Source: Prochilodus magdalenae (lineage: Eukaryota > Chordata > Actinopteri > Characiformes > Prochilodontidae). From it: DNA of 64,000 nucleotides. The translations under genes and the position numbers were made by a program. The notes beneath the pieces were generated by a model that was not told the DNA's origin, did not search any database, and saw only the letters and a list, made by a program, of their open reading frames with translations. Below are positions 49,577 to 61,009 of this stretch, in pieces. Location: contig JAMWET010001257.1 of assembly GCA_024036415.1 (NCBI GenBank), positions 222,501 through 286,500 on the forward strand, given 5' to 3'. Numbering within the stretch: position 1 is the stretch's first letter; the number at the start of each line of letters is the position of its first letter.

Positions 49577-51090
49577 TTAGTTAGATTTAAAAGAAAATGT
49601 ATATTAGAATATTGTACTAGAGTTGTGAGTTATTTTTATAATAGAAAGCACAGTCATCTTTTTTGAAGTCTTAGAATTTTGAAGAATTTTGAAGTAGATT
49701 TTGAAGAATTTTGAAGTAGATTTTGAAGAATTTTGAAGCAGACTTTGAATGTTTTTTTAAACTGTTTAACATTAAGTTTATTGTTCTTGGTGTTGATTGG
49801 CGATTAAATACCTCTGTGACATAAATCTCATAAGTGTGTGCTTTATATTGCTTCAGAGATAAATTGGCACCGCTGTGACTCTTCCTAACCTTCTCTACCA
49901 GTTTTCCAGCCTAAACCATTACACTGTAAACCATTACACTGTAAACCATTACACTGGAAACAATTACACTGTAAACCATTACACTGTAAACCATTACACT
50001 GGAAACAATTACACTGTAAACCATTACACTGCACAAGACTTTTGTTCCCGGCTTCTATGTGTTATATTTCTCCTGTGTAAAACCGACTAATACAGCTACG
50101 TTCATTTTAAACACTGAGCTTTGATTTTAGATCAGAACATAGATTCATTTCTGGCAAACTGTGAATTTTAGAATATTAATCTTACCCTGCAAATATGCAA
50201 ATACATTTGTAAGATTTTTAAAAAAAAATAAAAAGTTGGAATTTTGAAAAGAAATGGAAGAATGTTGAAGCAGATTTTGAAGAATTTGTAGACATATTTT
50301 GAAAGATTTTGAATGTTTTTATTTTTTTAACTGTTCAACATTATAAGTTCATTGCTCTAGGTGTTGATTGGCGTTTAAATACTTCTGTCTCATATATCTC
50401 ATAAATGTGGTCTTTGTACTTCAGGGATAAATAGGCACCACTATGGCCACTTGTGTCTTCTACTACTGGTGCTTGTACTTTATTTCTGGTAAACTAAGAA
50501 TAAAAGCATATGAGCCTTTTACCTGTAAATTTGCACAGTTTTCCACGTTAAAGTCCTAGAATTTTGGAGCAGATTTTAAAGAATTTTGAAGAATTTTGGA
50601 GCAGATTCTGAAGAATTTTGGAGCAGATTCTGAAGAATTTTGGAGCAGATTCTGAAAAATTTTGGAGCAGATTTTGAAGAATTTTGAAGCATATTTTGAA
50701 GAATTTTGAAGCAGATTTTGAAAAATTTTGGAGCAGATTTTGAAAAATTTTGGAGCAGATTTTGAAGAATTTTGGAGCAGATCTTGAAGAATTTTGAAGC
50801 AGATTTTGAAGAATTTTGAAGCAGATTTTGAAGAATTTTGAAGCAGATTTTGAAGAATGTTGGAGCAGATTTGGAATGTTTCTAACGGTTGCTCATTAAT
50901 GTGTGCTTTTTTGCATGTTTGAAAGATAACTTGTCACCCTATGACCACTTTCTTGCCTCTTCTTCCAGTGTAGCTTACTGTACTGGTGTTTTCCAGCCTT
51001 TACACTGTAAACTATTACACTACATAACCAGACGTTTATTTCTGGCTTCTGTGTGTGATATTCCAACTGCTTATGTGTAAAACAGACATA
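49440..51090 (+). repeat. Nested tandem repeat: three units of about 0.5-0.6 kb
   Basis: Three diverged large units each contain GTAAATNTGCANA, a run of TGAAGAATTTTGAAGCAGAT, the phrase GGTGTTGATTGGCG (first two units) and a GTGACTCTT/GGCCACTTG segment. Two of them also carry CATTACACTGTAAAC and a GGCTTCTATGTGTTATATTT-like end. Inside, a 15-bp unit (CATTACACTGTAAAC) is expanded at 49915-50030 and a 22-bp unit (TGAAGAATTTTGGAGCAGAT) at 50560-50875. Confidence 0.75.
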
Positions 51091-52320
51091 TATTACTAAC
51101 GTAACAATCACGAGTACATTTTACCTCAGTAGTACTTCAGAGTACTGAATATAAATATACTAATATGCTTATTTTAATGTACTGTAATATGTACCTGAGT
51201 ATCTCTAAATGAATCTAAGATGTGTCTTAAACAAGTACAGTTAAGTACACTTAGTTCTATTTAAGTAGATTTGAATAGCATTAATGATTATATATAGTAT
51301 ATTTAGTAAATACTATATGAAAATAGCACACTCACAGTCCAGTAATCATGAGTGCAAAAAAGTATCCTAAGTATAAGTATGGGTAAAATTCCCCCATTAG
51401 GGCTTCTTAGCATTTTCATCTTTCAATCATAAAAATTTCAGGCTTGTTTTATAAAGTGTATATACAGTTTCCAGGTGTACTGAATAAACGAATTAAATAA
51501 TAATATGACATCATCGCGTCCACAGGTCCATGCGAAACTAACTGCTGCTGTGGTTTTAGGAGCCCCCCCCCCTTCAGTTGTTGCTTCTATCATCCAAACT
51601 GGCTTAAACAAAGAGTTTAAAGCACCATCAGGCCACAAAGGTCTATAGCTCTAAACAGGGGCCCTTTATATGGGTCTGGTTGCTTATGCAATAAATATGA
51701 TTATAATGCACTGGACTGCAGTAATGAAAGAGACAAAGCCTACGATTTTAGGAGAATAGAACCGAGCCGGTGCGAGTTAGACCCAATTATGTTCTCTTTG
51801 TCCCTTTATCATTCAGAAGGGCTGGACAACAGCATGGTGTTTAAAGAGGTCACCTTATTGTTTGGCCCCTAAGACAGCTGTCCGGCCCCTGGGCAGCTCC
51901 TAAACTGTTTGTTTAGCCGGTTGCAAAGACATGGTGAGGGTCAAAGGTCGAATGGATCAACACAGTGCTGGTTGGCCCTCAGAAAAGCCCTGTGTAATGT
52001 GTCATGCAGGTGTTTATACTGAAGCTACGCATGGCTGTCTTCATACTGGGGTGATGCTGGACGGTCTGATATGCCTCTGTAGATATGCAGATTTAGGGAT
52101 ATCCAGTTTATACCCTTCTTCATGGTCAGTGTTTGTGATATCAACACTGATCCAACTCCAGAATGTTTGGTCTGATTGGGAATGGCATGCTTGTGCACAG
52201 CTTTGTGATCGGATGCATGGTTTCCACATAGTAGTGTATTTCTGCTGAACTGTTCCCATTAAGAATGAATGGGATGGAACAGTACACACTCATCTACTGT
52301 ACTTCTGCTTGACCAGTAAA
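51091..52320. other. Spacer without recognisable genes
   Basis: 51130-51370 is AT-rich. 51640-51960 is unique and slightly more GC-rich, with sites such as CTTATTGTTTGG. No coding exon is supported. Confidence 0.5.
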
Positions 52321-52324
52321 CACC

Positions 52325-52700
52325 ATGTCGCATACACTATCTCAGGGCAGACGTCTGAGCACAAATTCAATCTTGGTCTGACCCGCACTTGTCTGTTTGT
52401 CCTCCCCCACCCCATCACTTGTTCCTCCCATAGAGACCCATTCATTTTCACCTCCATTCAAACCATATTGGTTTCTACAGTCACCAAACTACATGTGCTC
52501 ACTTTAGGGCAGATTCCCAAACTCTAATCCACAGCTATACTGACCCCTACACTCCTCTATGTGTCATTCATACATCCATCATTACTCCCATAGACTCTCA
52601 TTCATTTTTAGCCATACCTTACCAACCAGTCAGCAACAAGTTGCATCAGTTGCACAATCAACCACACACGTTTTTCAGGAAAGCACTATTCTAGTTTAAC
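52325..52700 (+). repeat. Third locus of the CTCAGGGCAGAC-type repeat
   Basis: CACTATCTCAGGGCAGACGTC, TGAGCACAAATTCAA, CATAGAGACCCATTCATTTT and the CAACAAGTT tail match 46985-47410 and 11535-12060. Confidence 0.75.
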
Positions 52701-53592
52701 GAGTTATGTTTAAGGCCCTAAAGAGTTGGATCTACTATACAAACATAATTCAAGATTCCCTGAATTTGCTCTTTTTGTGATGTCACAAAGAGCAACACAT
52801 TTCAACAGGCCTGCCTATGCAGGGTAAATTAGCTTAGCCCGTTTATGCTAACCTTACAAACCGGAAATGTGTGTACCAGTACAGTCAGGCACAAATAAGG
52901 GACAGCCAATAAGGACAGAGCTCATTTACATATATGAGTCTCAAGGGCACAGTAAAACTGCCTGCTCCATGCTAAGAGACAAAGAGAGGTTGGGACAACG
53001 CCCATGTGAAAGCGAATTACGGCTGGTATCGGCCCATTACACCTCATAAAATGTCATAAGTGTAATCTAAAAAAAAAAAAGAAAAGTAATGAAAAACAAA
53101 TGTAGGAATCGGGTCCTTTACCAACGATCCCCGTGGTCATACGTTATAGGAAGCCTGTTGGTCACCCTCTGGCCAGACTTAGTTCCACTATTCTTATGGT
53201 AATAGACTCGTAGAGAGGTCAAGGAGGGTCAATGGGGTCATTTCCTGATCAATCCCCATGACATTTAATGAACTTAAAATAGACATAGGGGTTGTCCCGC
53301 AGCCAGATTGTAAACGGATGGTCAAGCATCCATCATGTGCATTCGTAGATGCTCTGTGCAAAATGGGTTCAATTTGGTTCCATCAGAAGAATTAGTAAGT
53401 AGCAGCAATATGGAATAAAAACAGACTCGGCTTTTAATGGCTTTTACCACATACTAAATATTTGTTGCGATGAAAAAGGAGATATACGTTTGATATGTAT
53501 GAAGTTTATGGGAAGAAATCGAATAACCCCGAGCCATGTGAACCGAAGGCCTTGGGAATATACCCATATTTAGGAGTACTCGTTATTGAGTC
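52701..53592. other. Unique non-coding stretch
   Basis: No gene and no recognised repeat. 53100-53500 is non-repetitive with evenly mixed composition and could be conserved non-coding DNA, but there is nothing to compare it with here. Confidence 0.4.
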
Positions 53593-53808
53593 GTGGTTGG
53601 TGTAGCTCAGCAGCTAACACCCCTACATGTCAGAGCGCCACCCCCACACATGGGAGACTGGCGTACAAATCTCAGTCTGGGTGACCATGCTGTGCTATAC
53701 CCATCAGTCCTTGGGCAAGGCTCCTAACATTACATTGGCCTACCTGTAATGTAATTAATGTGAAGTTGCTCTGGATAAGAGCATCAGCTGAATGCCCTAA
53801 ATGTAAGT
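53593..53808 (+). mobile_element. tRNA-derived SINE
   Basis: TGGTTGGTGTAGCTCAGCAG (A box), ACAAATCTCAGTCTGGGTGA (degraded B box region), GCTATACCCATCAGTCCTTG and the tail GCTCTGGATAAGAGCATCAG with ATGCCCTAAATGTAAG. Same family as 6605. Confidence 0.83.
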
Positions 53809-54080
53809 TGTTAGTATGAAGTTGATGGGAGCTGTAATGTTATTGCATGAAATGTTTATGTATATAATTTGAGAATGGCTTTGCTAGAAGCTTTTGAGCT
53901 CAAACATGCTTAGTAAGCAAGTTATTCATTATGTAGGGACACAGGTATGGTGTTGTAAGTCATGGTAGTCCCCAAAGTGGACCGTTTTTTGGGTTTCTGC
54001 TTTTTTACCATCAATAATTTCACAGATAAAGACTTGCAGGGCAATGACAAGACTATAATTACATAGTGGGGAAATATACC

Positions 54081-54812
54081 CCTGGTTCCTACCGCCAGCC
54101 CTGGTTCTTACCACCAGCCCTGGTCCCTATCGCCAGCCTGGTCCCTACAGTCAGCCCTGGTTCCTACTGCCAGCTCTGGTTCCTACTGTCAGCCCTGTTT
54201 CCTACCACCAGCCCTGGTTCCTACCACCAGCCCTGGTTCCCACCGCCAGCCCTGGTTCCTACCGCCAGCCCTGGTTCCCACCGCCAGCCCTGGTTCCCAC
54301 CACCAGTCCTGGTTCCTACAGCCATCCCTGGTTCCTACAGCCATCCCTGGTTCCTACCGTCAGGCCTGGTACCTAAGGCCAGCCCTGGTTCCTACTGCCA
54401 GCCCTGGTACCTACAGCCAGCCCTGGTTGCTACAGCCACCCTGGTTCATACTGCCAGCCCTGGTTAGTAAAGCCCATCTGGTTCCTACCGCCAGCCCTGG
54501 TACCTACGGCCAGCCCTGGTTCCTACAGCCCACCCTGGTTCCTACCGCCATCCCTGGTTCCTACCGCCAGCCCTGGTTCCTACTGCCAACCCTGGTTCCT
54601 ACCGCCAGCCCTGGTTCCTACCGCCAGCCCTGGTTCCAACGGCCAGCCCTGGTTCCAACGACCAGCCCTGGTTCCTATGGCCAGCCCTGGTTCCTACCGC
54701 CAATCCTGGTTCCTACCACCAGCCCTGGTTCCTACGGCCAGCCCTGGTTCTCACAGCCAATCCTGGTTCCTACCGCCAGCCCTGGTTCCTACTGCCAGCC
54801 CTGGTTCCTACC
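54081..54812 (+). repeat. 19-bp minisatellite, about 38 units
   Basis: Unit CCTGGTTCCTACCGCCAGC, with variants ACCACC, ACTGCC, ACGGCC and ACAGCC. Since three units make 57 bases, frames cycle through GSYRQPWF, LPPALVPT and similar and stay open for 130 residues. These are artefacts, not proline-rich proteins. Confidence 0.93.
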
Positions 54813-54814
54813 GA

Positions 54815-57800
54815 CGTCATTATAAGCAGAAGAAGCCAGCATGTGTCTCCACAACAGAGCAATTTACATCAAACCTTCCTGAATGACTTTGTTCATTGAC
54901 TGGATTTTGCATAAATGTTGTGGAATAGTGGAAGTCCCCTTTAGTGTAGCCGGGATACATTTTACTATGAGCCTGGATTTATGCCCCCAAGCAGATCAGA
55001 TCAAATCTGATACACATTTGAAGTTGTGACTTTAAGTCAGAAATGACATGAAACTATTTCAACCTCTGAGATTTTTTGATCTGTCACAGTCAATCTCCAT
55101 CAGCGTTGTCTATTTTCCCTCTGCTCACATCCATTAGGTTAGCCTCTGTGTCCTGCCGGGACTCTTTGAGGTATTTGTAAGCCTCTCCGGAGGGAAGTCA
55201 AACAAGGGGGAAGGGGGAAAAAAAGAAAAAGAACATGACAGGGAGGATATGCAGCGGCGCGCTCAGGTTTTTCGGGGGGATTACAAGGTACAAATGAGAC
55301 TTGCGGTGGGGTGGTTGGGGGAGGGGGGTGCTTGCGGTGGGCGGGGAGGCATTCGGCGGCTTTCCCATGGCTCTGGAAGAGCACGGCGAGGCATCAAGCG
55401 GAGTGGGAGAGAGCGAAGGAGCCGGGGTTAGATCTGCTCTTCCTAATCAAACAAGTCTGCAGGGGTTGCGGAGGAGGGAGGCAGCGCAGGCTGGAGAGGA
55501 AAGGAGCGAGCTGACCCTGTAACAGAGATGTCCTCGTTAATCCCCACCCCCCCTTTTCCTGACCCTATGCGGGAGGAGTGGGCAGGCAGGCAGGCAGGTG
55601 GGCTGACCCGGCTATAGTCTAACCTGAAAAGGACTGGCGGTGGAGGGAGAGCGCTCCGAGTTTCCACACTTGGATCACATAGCTCAGAGGCTGTATGTGA
55701 GACCACTTGGTCTGCCATTGTCCCGCAAGGCTGGTCTTGTCTGAAAAGCTGTAGAAAGCCTGTAATCAGATTAAAGATTGCCTGGATGAAGGGGGCTAGT
55801 TTTTTTCCTCTCTCTCTTCTCTCTTTTTTTGGAGAAGGGGTGGGAGATTGCAGCCCCTCTAATCAGTACCTGCCATTGAAGTGCAGGAGAGGAGCTAAAT
55901 AACTCGGCAGGGAGTGTGGGCACAAGGGGCCTCGCGGACAAATTGGCCTGTTGTTGGTGGGGTATAATGGTGGGCTGTGAGCAGGGGGTGGAAGAAAGGT
56001 GGTGTCTTTTATTCACCAGTCTTTCCCCTCCTGACCTGATAATTATATCACTTGGAGGGGTTGATTGGTGCAGGATGATTGGTACATCTGGGCTAATAGA
56101 TCTTTTTACACTGAATTGTTGACGTTCTTGGTTATTCTGCACCAAAACCTTGCTACTTAGGGTTGTTAGTGAGTCTCATTTACGTTCGCTAGGTCCATGG
56201 AGATGATCTTTGTGGGTAAATGCCTTGTTGAGGCAAGTAAGGTAGCGGCAGCAAGTCTTTCAAATGAGCACAAGAGGCAATAATGGGTCAAAATAGGAGG
56301 CTGGTCCTCCAAACATGCTGTTTCTGGCATTGGCCAACTGGGCCTCAATCCCAGCACACCTCACGATTCCAGAGGAATCTTCCAAACGGTTCGATCAAAT
56401 GATGTCTCTCTTTCAAGAGTAGTTTGGTACAGTAGACTAATCAGACAGACCTCTCCCAACGCATCATGTCCTTTCAAGGCCTGCCTTACCTTGTCATGCT
56501 AATCCGCTGCACAAGTCCTCTCATTAAGGAACCCTCCCCGTCCCATGTGTCCTTCATGTGTTGGTTTTCTCAAACGTCTCCTCACGTCTACTTTCTCTTT
56601 ATGTTCATTCATGGTCCATTCAGGCCAGGAACTTTGGCCCTAGTTAAAACCCAATCAAACCTTGCTCAATGTGACATCAATCTATTTGTAAGGGTCAACA
56701 GCTTTGGTCCACGGGAGCATGACCCCACGGACAATAACGGGAGCAAGCCCGTGCGTCTGGAGAAACGGCGGATTCATTGGAGGCACAGGTCTTGTTGATT
56801 TGGGCACAAAAGCCGAGTCCGGAATGAAAGGGACGGTGGCCGAACAATCGGTGGAAGGAGCGCGAGGGGCTCGGACTGAAAGATTCATCTAATTAGAGGA
56901 TCCACCTGCATTGGGCCATGGGTGAAAGAGAGTAGGAGGGACATAAGGGGACTCCATATAATGACGACTAATTTGAAAGCTGATTATTTGCCTTTTCAGT
57001 CACTCGCCAAGCTTGATTGACAAGTTAAGGAGCAAAGAAAGGGAGAGGTGTTCAACCATGTGATGGAGCAGAGGGAACGCTTTAAGCACTCAAAAGGAGA
57101 TCTACATCTGAAGCCCATAGAAGGGCGACGACTGATCCCTTGTGTGAAGTCATCGTAGAAAAAAAAAAATCGCTCGTGGCGCGCACTGCGTAGTCCCGGG
57201 GCATGCTAGATTTAGCCTGTGCGAATTCAGCTTCCTTTCTGCTCATTAGCACATCCAACCAGCTTGGCTCACACCTCCTTTCACAAGATTGTTCCTCTGT
57301 TCCTTGGGCCTGCTCTCAACCCCGCAGATCTAGAGGTGACGATGGATAGGTTCAATGGAGGAACAGCATCTGCTCTGCACAAAGAGAGGGCAGCCTTCGC
57401 TTGCTCCTTGTGCCACATTCCCACCCCTAGTCAAGACCGAGCCCATGTATGAGGAGCTGAAGCCACATCAGGGCTAGAATTACAGCTAATGACTAGGTAG
57501 ACCCGCTGATTATGGCAAGCTCTGCCTAAGCCAGCGCTCTGGGCAAATGGGGACTAATTGATTGGAATAAACTGATTGGCAGGCCCCTTTAATCAATCCC
57601 CTCGCTTAAGTGACAGAGACAGGCATGCATTATCTTCCTTCAGTGGTCAGGGAAAAAAGGGGTTGCTACCTGACAGAAGGGAGGAACGTGGGCTTTACCC
57701 ACTCAGATGGGGACAGCCGGGAATTGCAGGCCGGGAAACAAAGGGAAGAAGGAAAGGGCCGCAGCTTTCCCTCTGTTCCACCACCTGGTTGTATGTTTGA

Positions 57801-58150
57801 ATGTGACATGTAAGGCGAGTCCCACCTCAACAGCTGAGACCACGCTGGCCTGGATGTGTGAAGATTCACCTATCGCAACCAGCAGGAAATCGTGGCCTGG
57901 TTGAGTTCGGCTCATTATGAGCAGGGGCGCTATCTGCTTACCGCGGGAACTGACGGCAGAGGAGGTGGGACTATTCCACCAGGTCTTATCAGGTTTTCTC
58001 CAGGCTTGTTTTGGAATCGGTTTATAATCTAATCCTCATTCTGCTGCTTTGGAAGGGAGATGTTTGCCCAAGATAAAGGTACAACGATAACAAGAGATGT
58101 TTGACTGACACATGAGCTCTAGAAGATCGTCCCGGTTAGCTAATTCCAGT
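54815..58150. other. Repeat-poor, GC-richer non-coding DNA
   Basis: Over 3 kb with no SINE, MITE or satellite, in contrast to everything around it. Only short purine/pyrimidine runs appear (55200-55230, 55320-55360, 55800-55830). No open frame encodes a domain I recognise, and no exon with good splice sites stands out. Sub-stretches such as 55740-55790, 56700-57010 and 57560-57640 look like constrained non-coding sequence, but that is only an impression. Confidence 0.45.
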
Positions 58151-58154
58151 TTCA

Positions 58155-58700
58155 AGGTATCAACCCGCAGGAATGAAACTTGGTGGGCAGATTTGGTGCT
58201 GTGATACAGGCCTTATCTCTGTACCAGCCAGGATGGCAGACATCCAGCGAGCAGTGGTGTCCTCCATGAGTCCTCCTGTTAGTGCAGCACCATCGGCAGA
58301 CGGCTGCACCACGCAGGACTACATGCACACAGACCGTTACCACGACTGTCCTTAACACCACGTCACCGTCACCAAAGACTGCAGTGGTGTCGTACCAGAC
58401 TGTCATGGAGTGACTCAGAATGGCGGTGGGTCATCTTCAGTGACGAGTCCCGCTTTAGTCTTGGTGGAGACGCCAAACGAATCCGTGTGTGGAGGCACCG
58501 TGGTCAGCACCAAGATGAACGGTTTGGTGTCACACATCCAGAAGGCCTGGTGTCCCTCCACCTCCACCCCTACCGCACCATCTGAAGGAACGGCGTGAGG
58601 ATGTTCAAGCTGCATGGGATGGATTATCACAGGACACCATCAGGAACCTCTACAGCTCCATACCGAGACGTCTGGCGTGTTGGGTTAGCGAATCAGTTAT
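58155..58700 (+). pseudogene. Tc1-like transposase remnant, copy 4
   Basis: The least decayed copy: one frame reads WSDSEWRWVIFSDESRFSL then GGDAKRIRVWRHRGQHQDER, PEGLVSLHLHPYRTI and a stop, followed in another frame by the C-terminal VQAAWDGLSQDTIRNLYSS. The segment between the two catalytic Asp regions and the Glu region is missing. Flank ACCAGCCAGGATGGCAGACA precedes it. Confidence 0.82.
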
Positions 58701-61000
58701 TGATCCTGGTCACCTTTATCTTCCTTCCCAACAGCACCGCACTCCCACACCTTCTTCTGGGAGCAGCTGTTACTTTCATGATGAGTGTATTTAGAAGAAG
58801 AAGTCGCAGGAAATAAGACACGCCCTCAGTGTGTCCCTTGTCTTGTCATATAGGTAGTTTTAAAAGTAGATGCCATAAGACTCAGACAGACTCTGCTTCT
58901 ATGCAAATACAAAGTTTATGCTGGAGCACAGTGGGGGGAAAAGCTTCTTCCCGCCCAAATGCTCCCGCATTTTTCCCCCCGTTTAGAATAAAGGATTTGC
59001 ATCCTTCCTCATGCTCACCCCCTCATTCTCCCTTCGTGCCCCAGGCAGGAGGGAGTCCCAGGCAGTCATCTGTATGCGCTGCTGCCAGTGTGAAGTTGTT
59101 TTAGAGCCTCTGTCGGATCTCGGCGGCAAAGAACAACAGATTAGTCATGATCTTATCCACCAAGTATCTGCCCGGCTTTCTTTTCTCCGTTTGACAAGTG
59201 TCTGAGAGAGGGGGAGGGATCTCCTCTTTTCTGAGCCATCACATGAACTTCACACCAGGAGAAAAAAAAAGGGGTGGGGGTGGGTGGTGTCTTTTCAGCC
59301 TTGCCCAGAGAAGCTCCTTTCTCAGTTGTAGGGGGACCTTGTTGCTAAGGTGCGAGGCCTCGCCATCTCTCGGCTCTTGTTGCTAGGGATGAAGCCTCTC
59401 TATCATTCGACGGCGGTTGCTAGGCAGGACGGCGAGCGGGGTGTGCATGCCTCGCAGTCTGGTAGCATTGTTGAACCGGTCCAGACGTCTCTTTCTCCTG
59501 ACAGCCATTGACGGACAGGCCGGTCGCGTACCTCGCGTGGGACAGGGGCCCTGCAGCTCCTGGGTGGCACTGCAACAAACATGCCTTTGAACGCGGTGGG
59601 TTGAATATGGGCAGGGCCGACTGGGCTGCCTCCGCTTTGGCCTGAAAAGCATGCCGTAGATTCCTGTGCAGTCAGGGGAAGGATTTCCATTTGTGTCTGG
59701 ACGCTATTGCCCCCTCTTCGTCACTCGTACTTGTTTATTGTTGCTCCAACTCACCACGGTCGGTTATGTAAATCGCAAGACATACCATTATACGGTACTA
59801 ACGTAATTCCCCTCTTTGCATACATCTTTAAGGATCTATAGACCCTCAGTGAGACATAAACCCACCCAGGTAGACAGGGAGCGTCTAGGGTATGCAGAGG
59901 CTGGGCCATTCCCATGCATCTAAATCAGAACAGGCATTGAGGCTGCCACATACTCACAGGCCAAGGCCATAAAGCAGACGGACAGGGGACAATTGTGGCC
60001 CCAGCCATGGATCACAATCAAGACTGGGCCTGGCCCCATTTATCACTGCATGCATATTCATACCACCGCATGCAGTGCCGTGAAGAGCGTTTTGGGGCCT
60101 CCAGAGACCCGTGGGAGCAATACCGGGGGTTCCCAGAGCCTTACTGCCGCACCATAACTCCACCACGGAGGAGTCGCAAGGGCCAACTCCCCCAGGACGG
60201 CCACTTAATGCACGGGGAATGCACACCCGCCAAATTCCAGAATGAGGCGTGTCGGATGAAGATGGGTGGAGCAGGCGCATTGTTCCTCGCTTGAATGTCT
60301 CGTAGACACTGTCTGGTCGGGTTTCATTCTCTGGTTTGGACTTGAATGTGTGACTCAGACGTACTGGGGAGTTTTCATGTCCAGGCGTACGATTCAGACA
60401 TTAAGGCTGAAAAGCCAGAGTACGGGAGTTTTGCTGGCGTTGTGTAAACTAGACGTATACAGAGTCGTTCATCCGAAGAGGTGAGAACGCCTGTGCTTTG
60501 GCGGAAAGGAACACCCTCAGAAACCAGAGCTGTGTTAGCCAGTATTTCGCTGCACCTTGCTTTTCGACGCTCAAATAGCCAAACTTTAAAAAGGACACGC
60601 AAATAGAGCGTTCCCTGTCGATCTGTTAGACGCTGACAGCCCGTGTAAACGGTCCTGGTTTGCTTCTGTAAACAGATACGTCACTAGGAGAAGGTAACCA
60701 GGGTAGACGCCCTGACGAAAGGTATGTGTACTCAAGCGAAGCAGCAGTACGAGTGGTCTGAGTGTATCTACCGTGTGTTGCAATGCTGGGGTCTTGGTAT
60801 TCTCACCATCACTGCAGTTAGGTTAGCCCTGAGGGCCTTGTGGGCCTTTGGAGAAGGCCTAGTGTCTTCTAGGCACTGATAAGCACATGTCTGTTTATTA
60901 GATCTTGATTTAATGAACATAGCAATCATGCCTGAAACTTTTTTGAACTTTTTTCTCAACTAATTTCACCACAGACTTTCCATTCGTCCCCTTTAACTAG
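58701..61000. other. Repeat-poor non-coding DNA, continuation
   Basis: No gene recognised. Notable short elements: ATTTGCAT octamer near 58996; three GTTGCTA motifs at 59341, 59379 and 59416; and a stretch at 60000-60080 with ATCACAATCAAG and TGCATGCATATTCATACC. The 99- and 108-aa open frames at 59954-60294 match nothing known and overlap on opposite strands. Confidence 0.45.
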
Positions 61001-61009
61001 CGTTAATGC

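Noticed and set aside
54066..54825. Proline-rich frames, collagen- or elastin-like at first sight
   Set aside because: The 19-bp satellite cycles through all three frames. No signal peptide, exon structure or homology.
59995..60294. 99-residue open frame with a reverse-strand 108-residue partner
   Set aside because: No recognisable family. Overlapping open frames on both strands suggest chance in GC-rich DNA; conservation would be needed to revive it.
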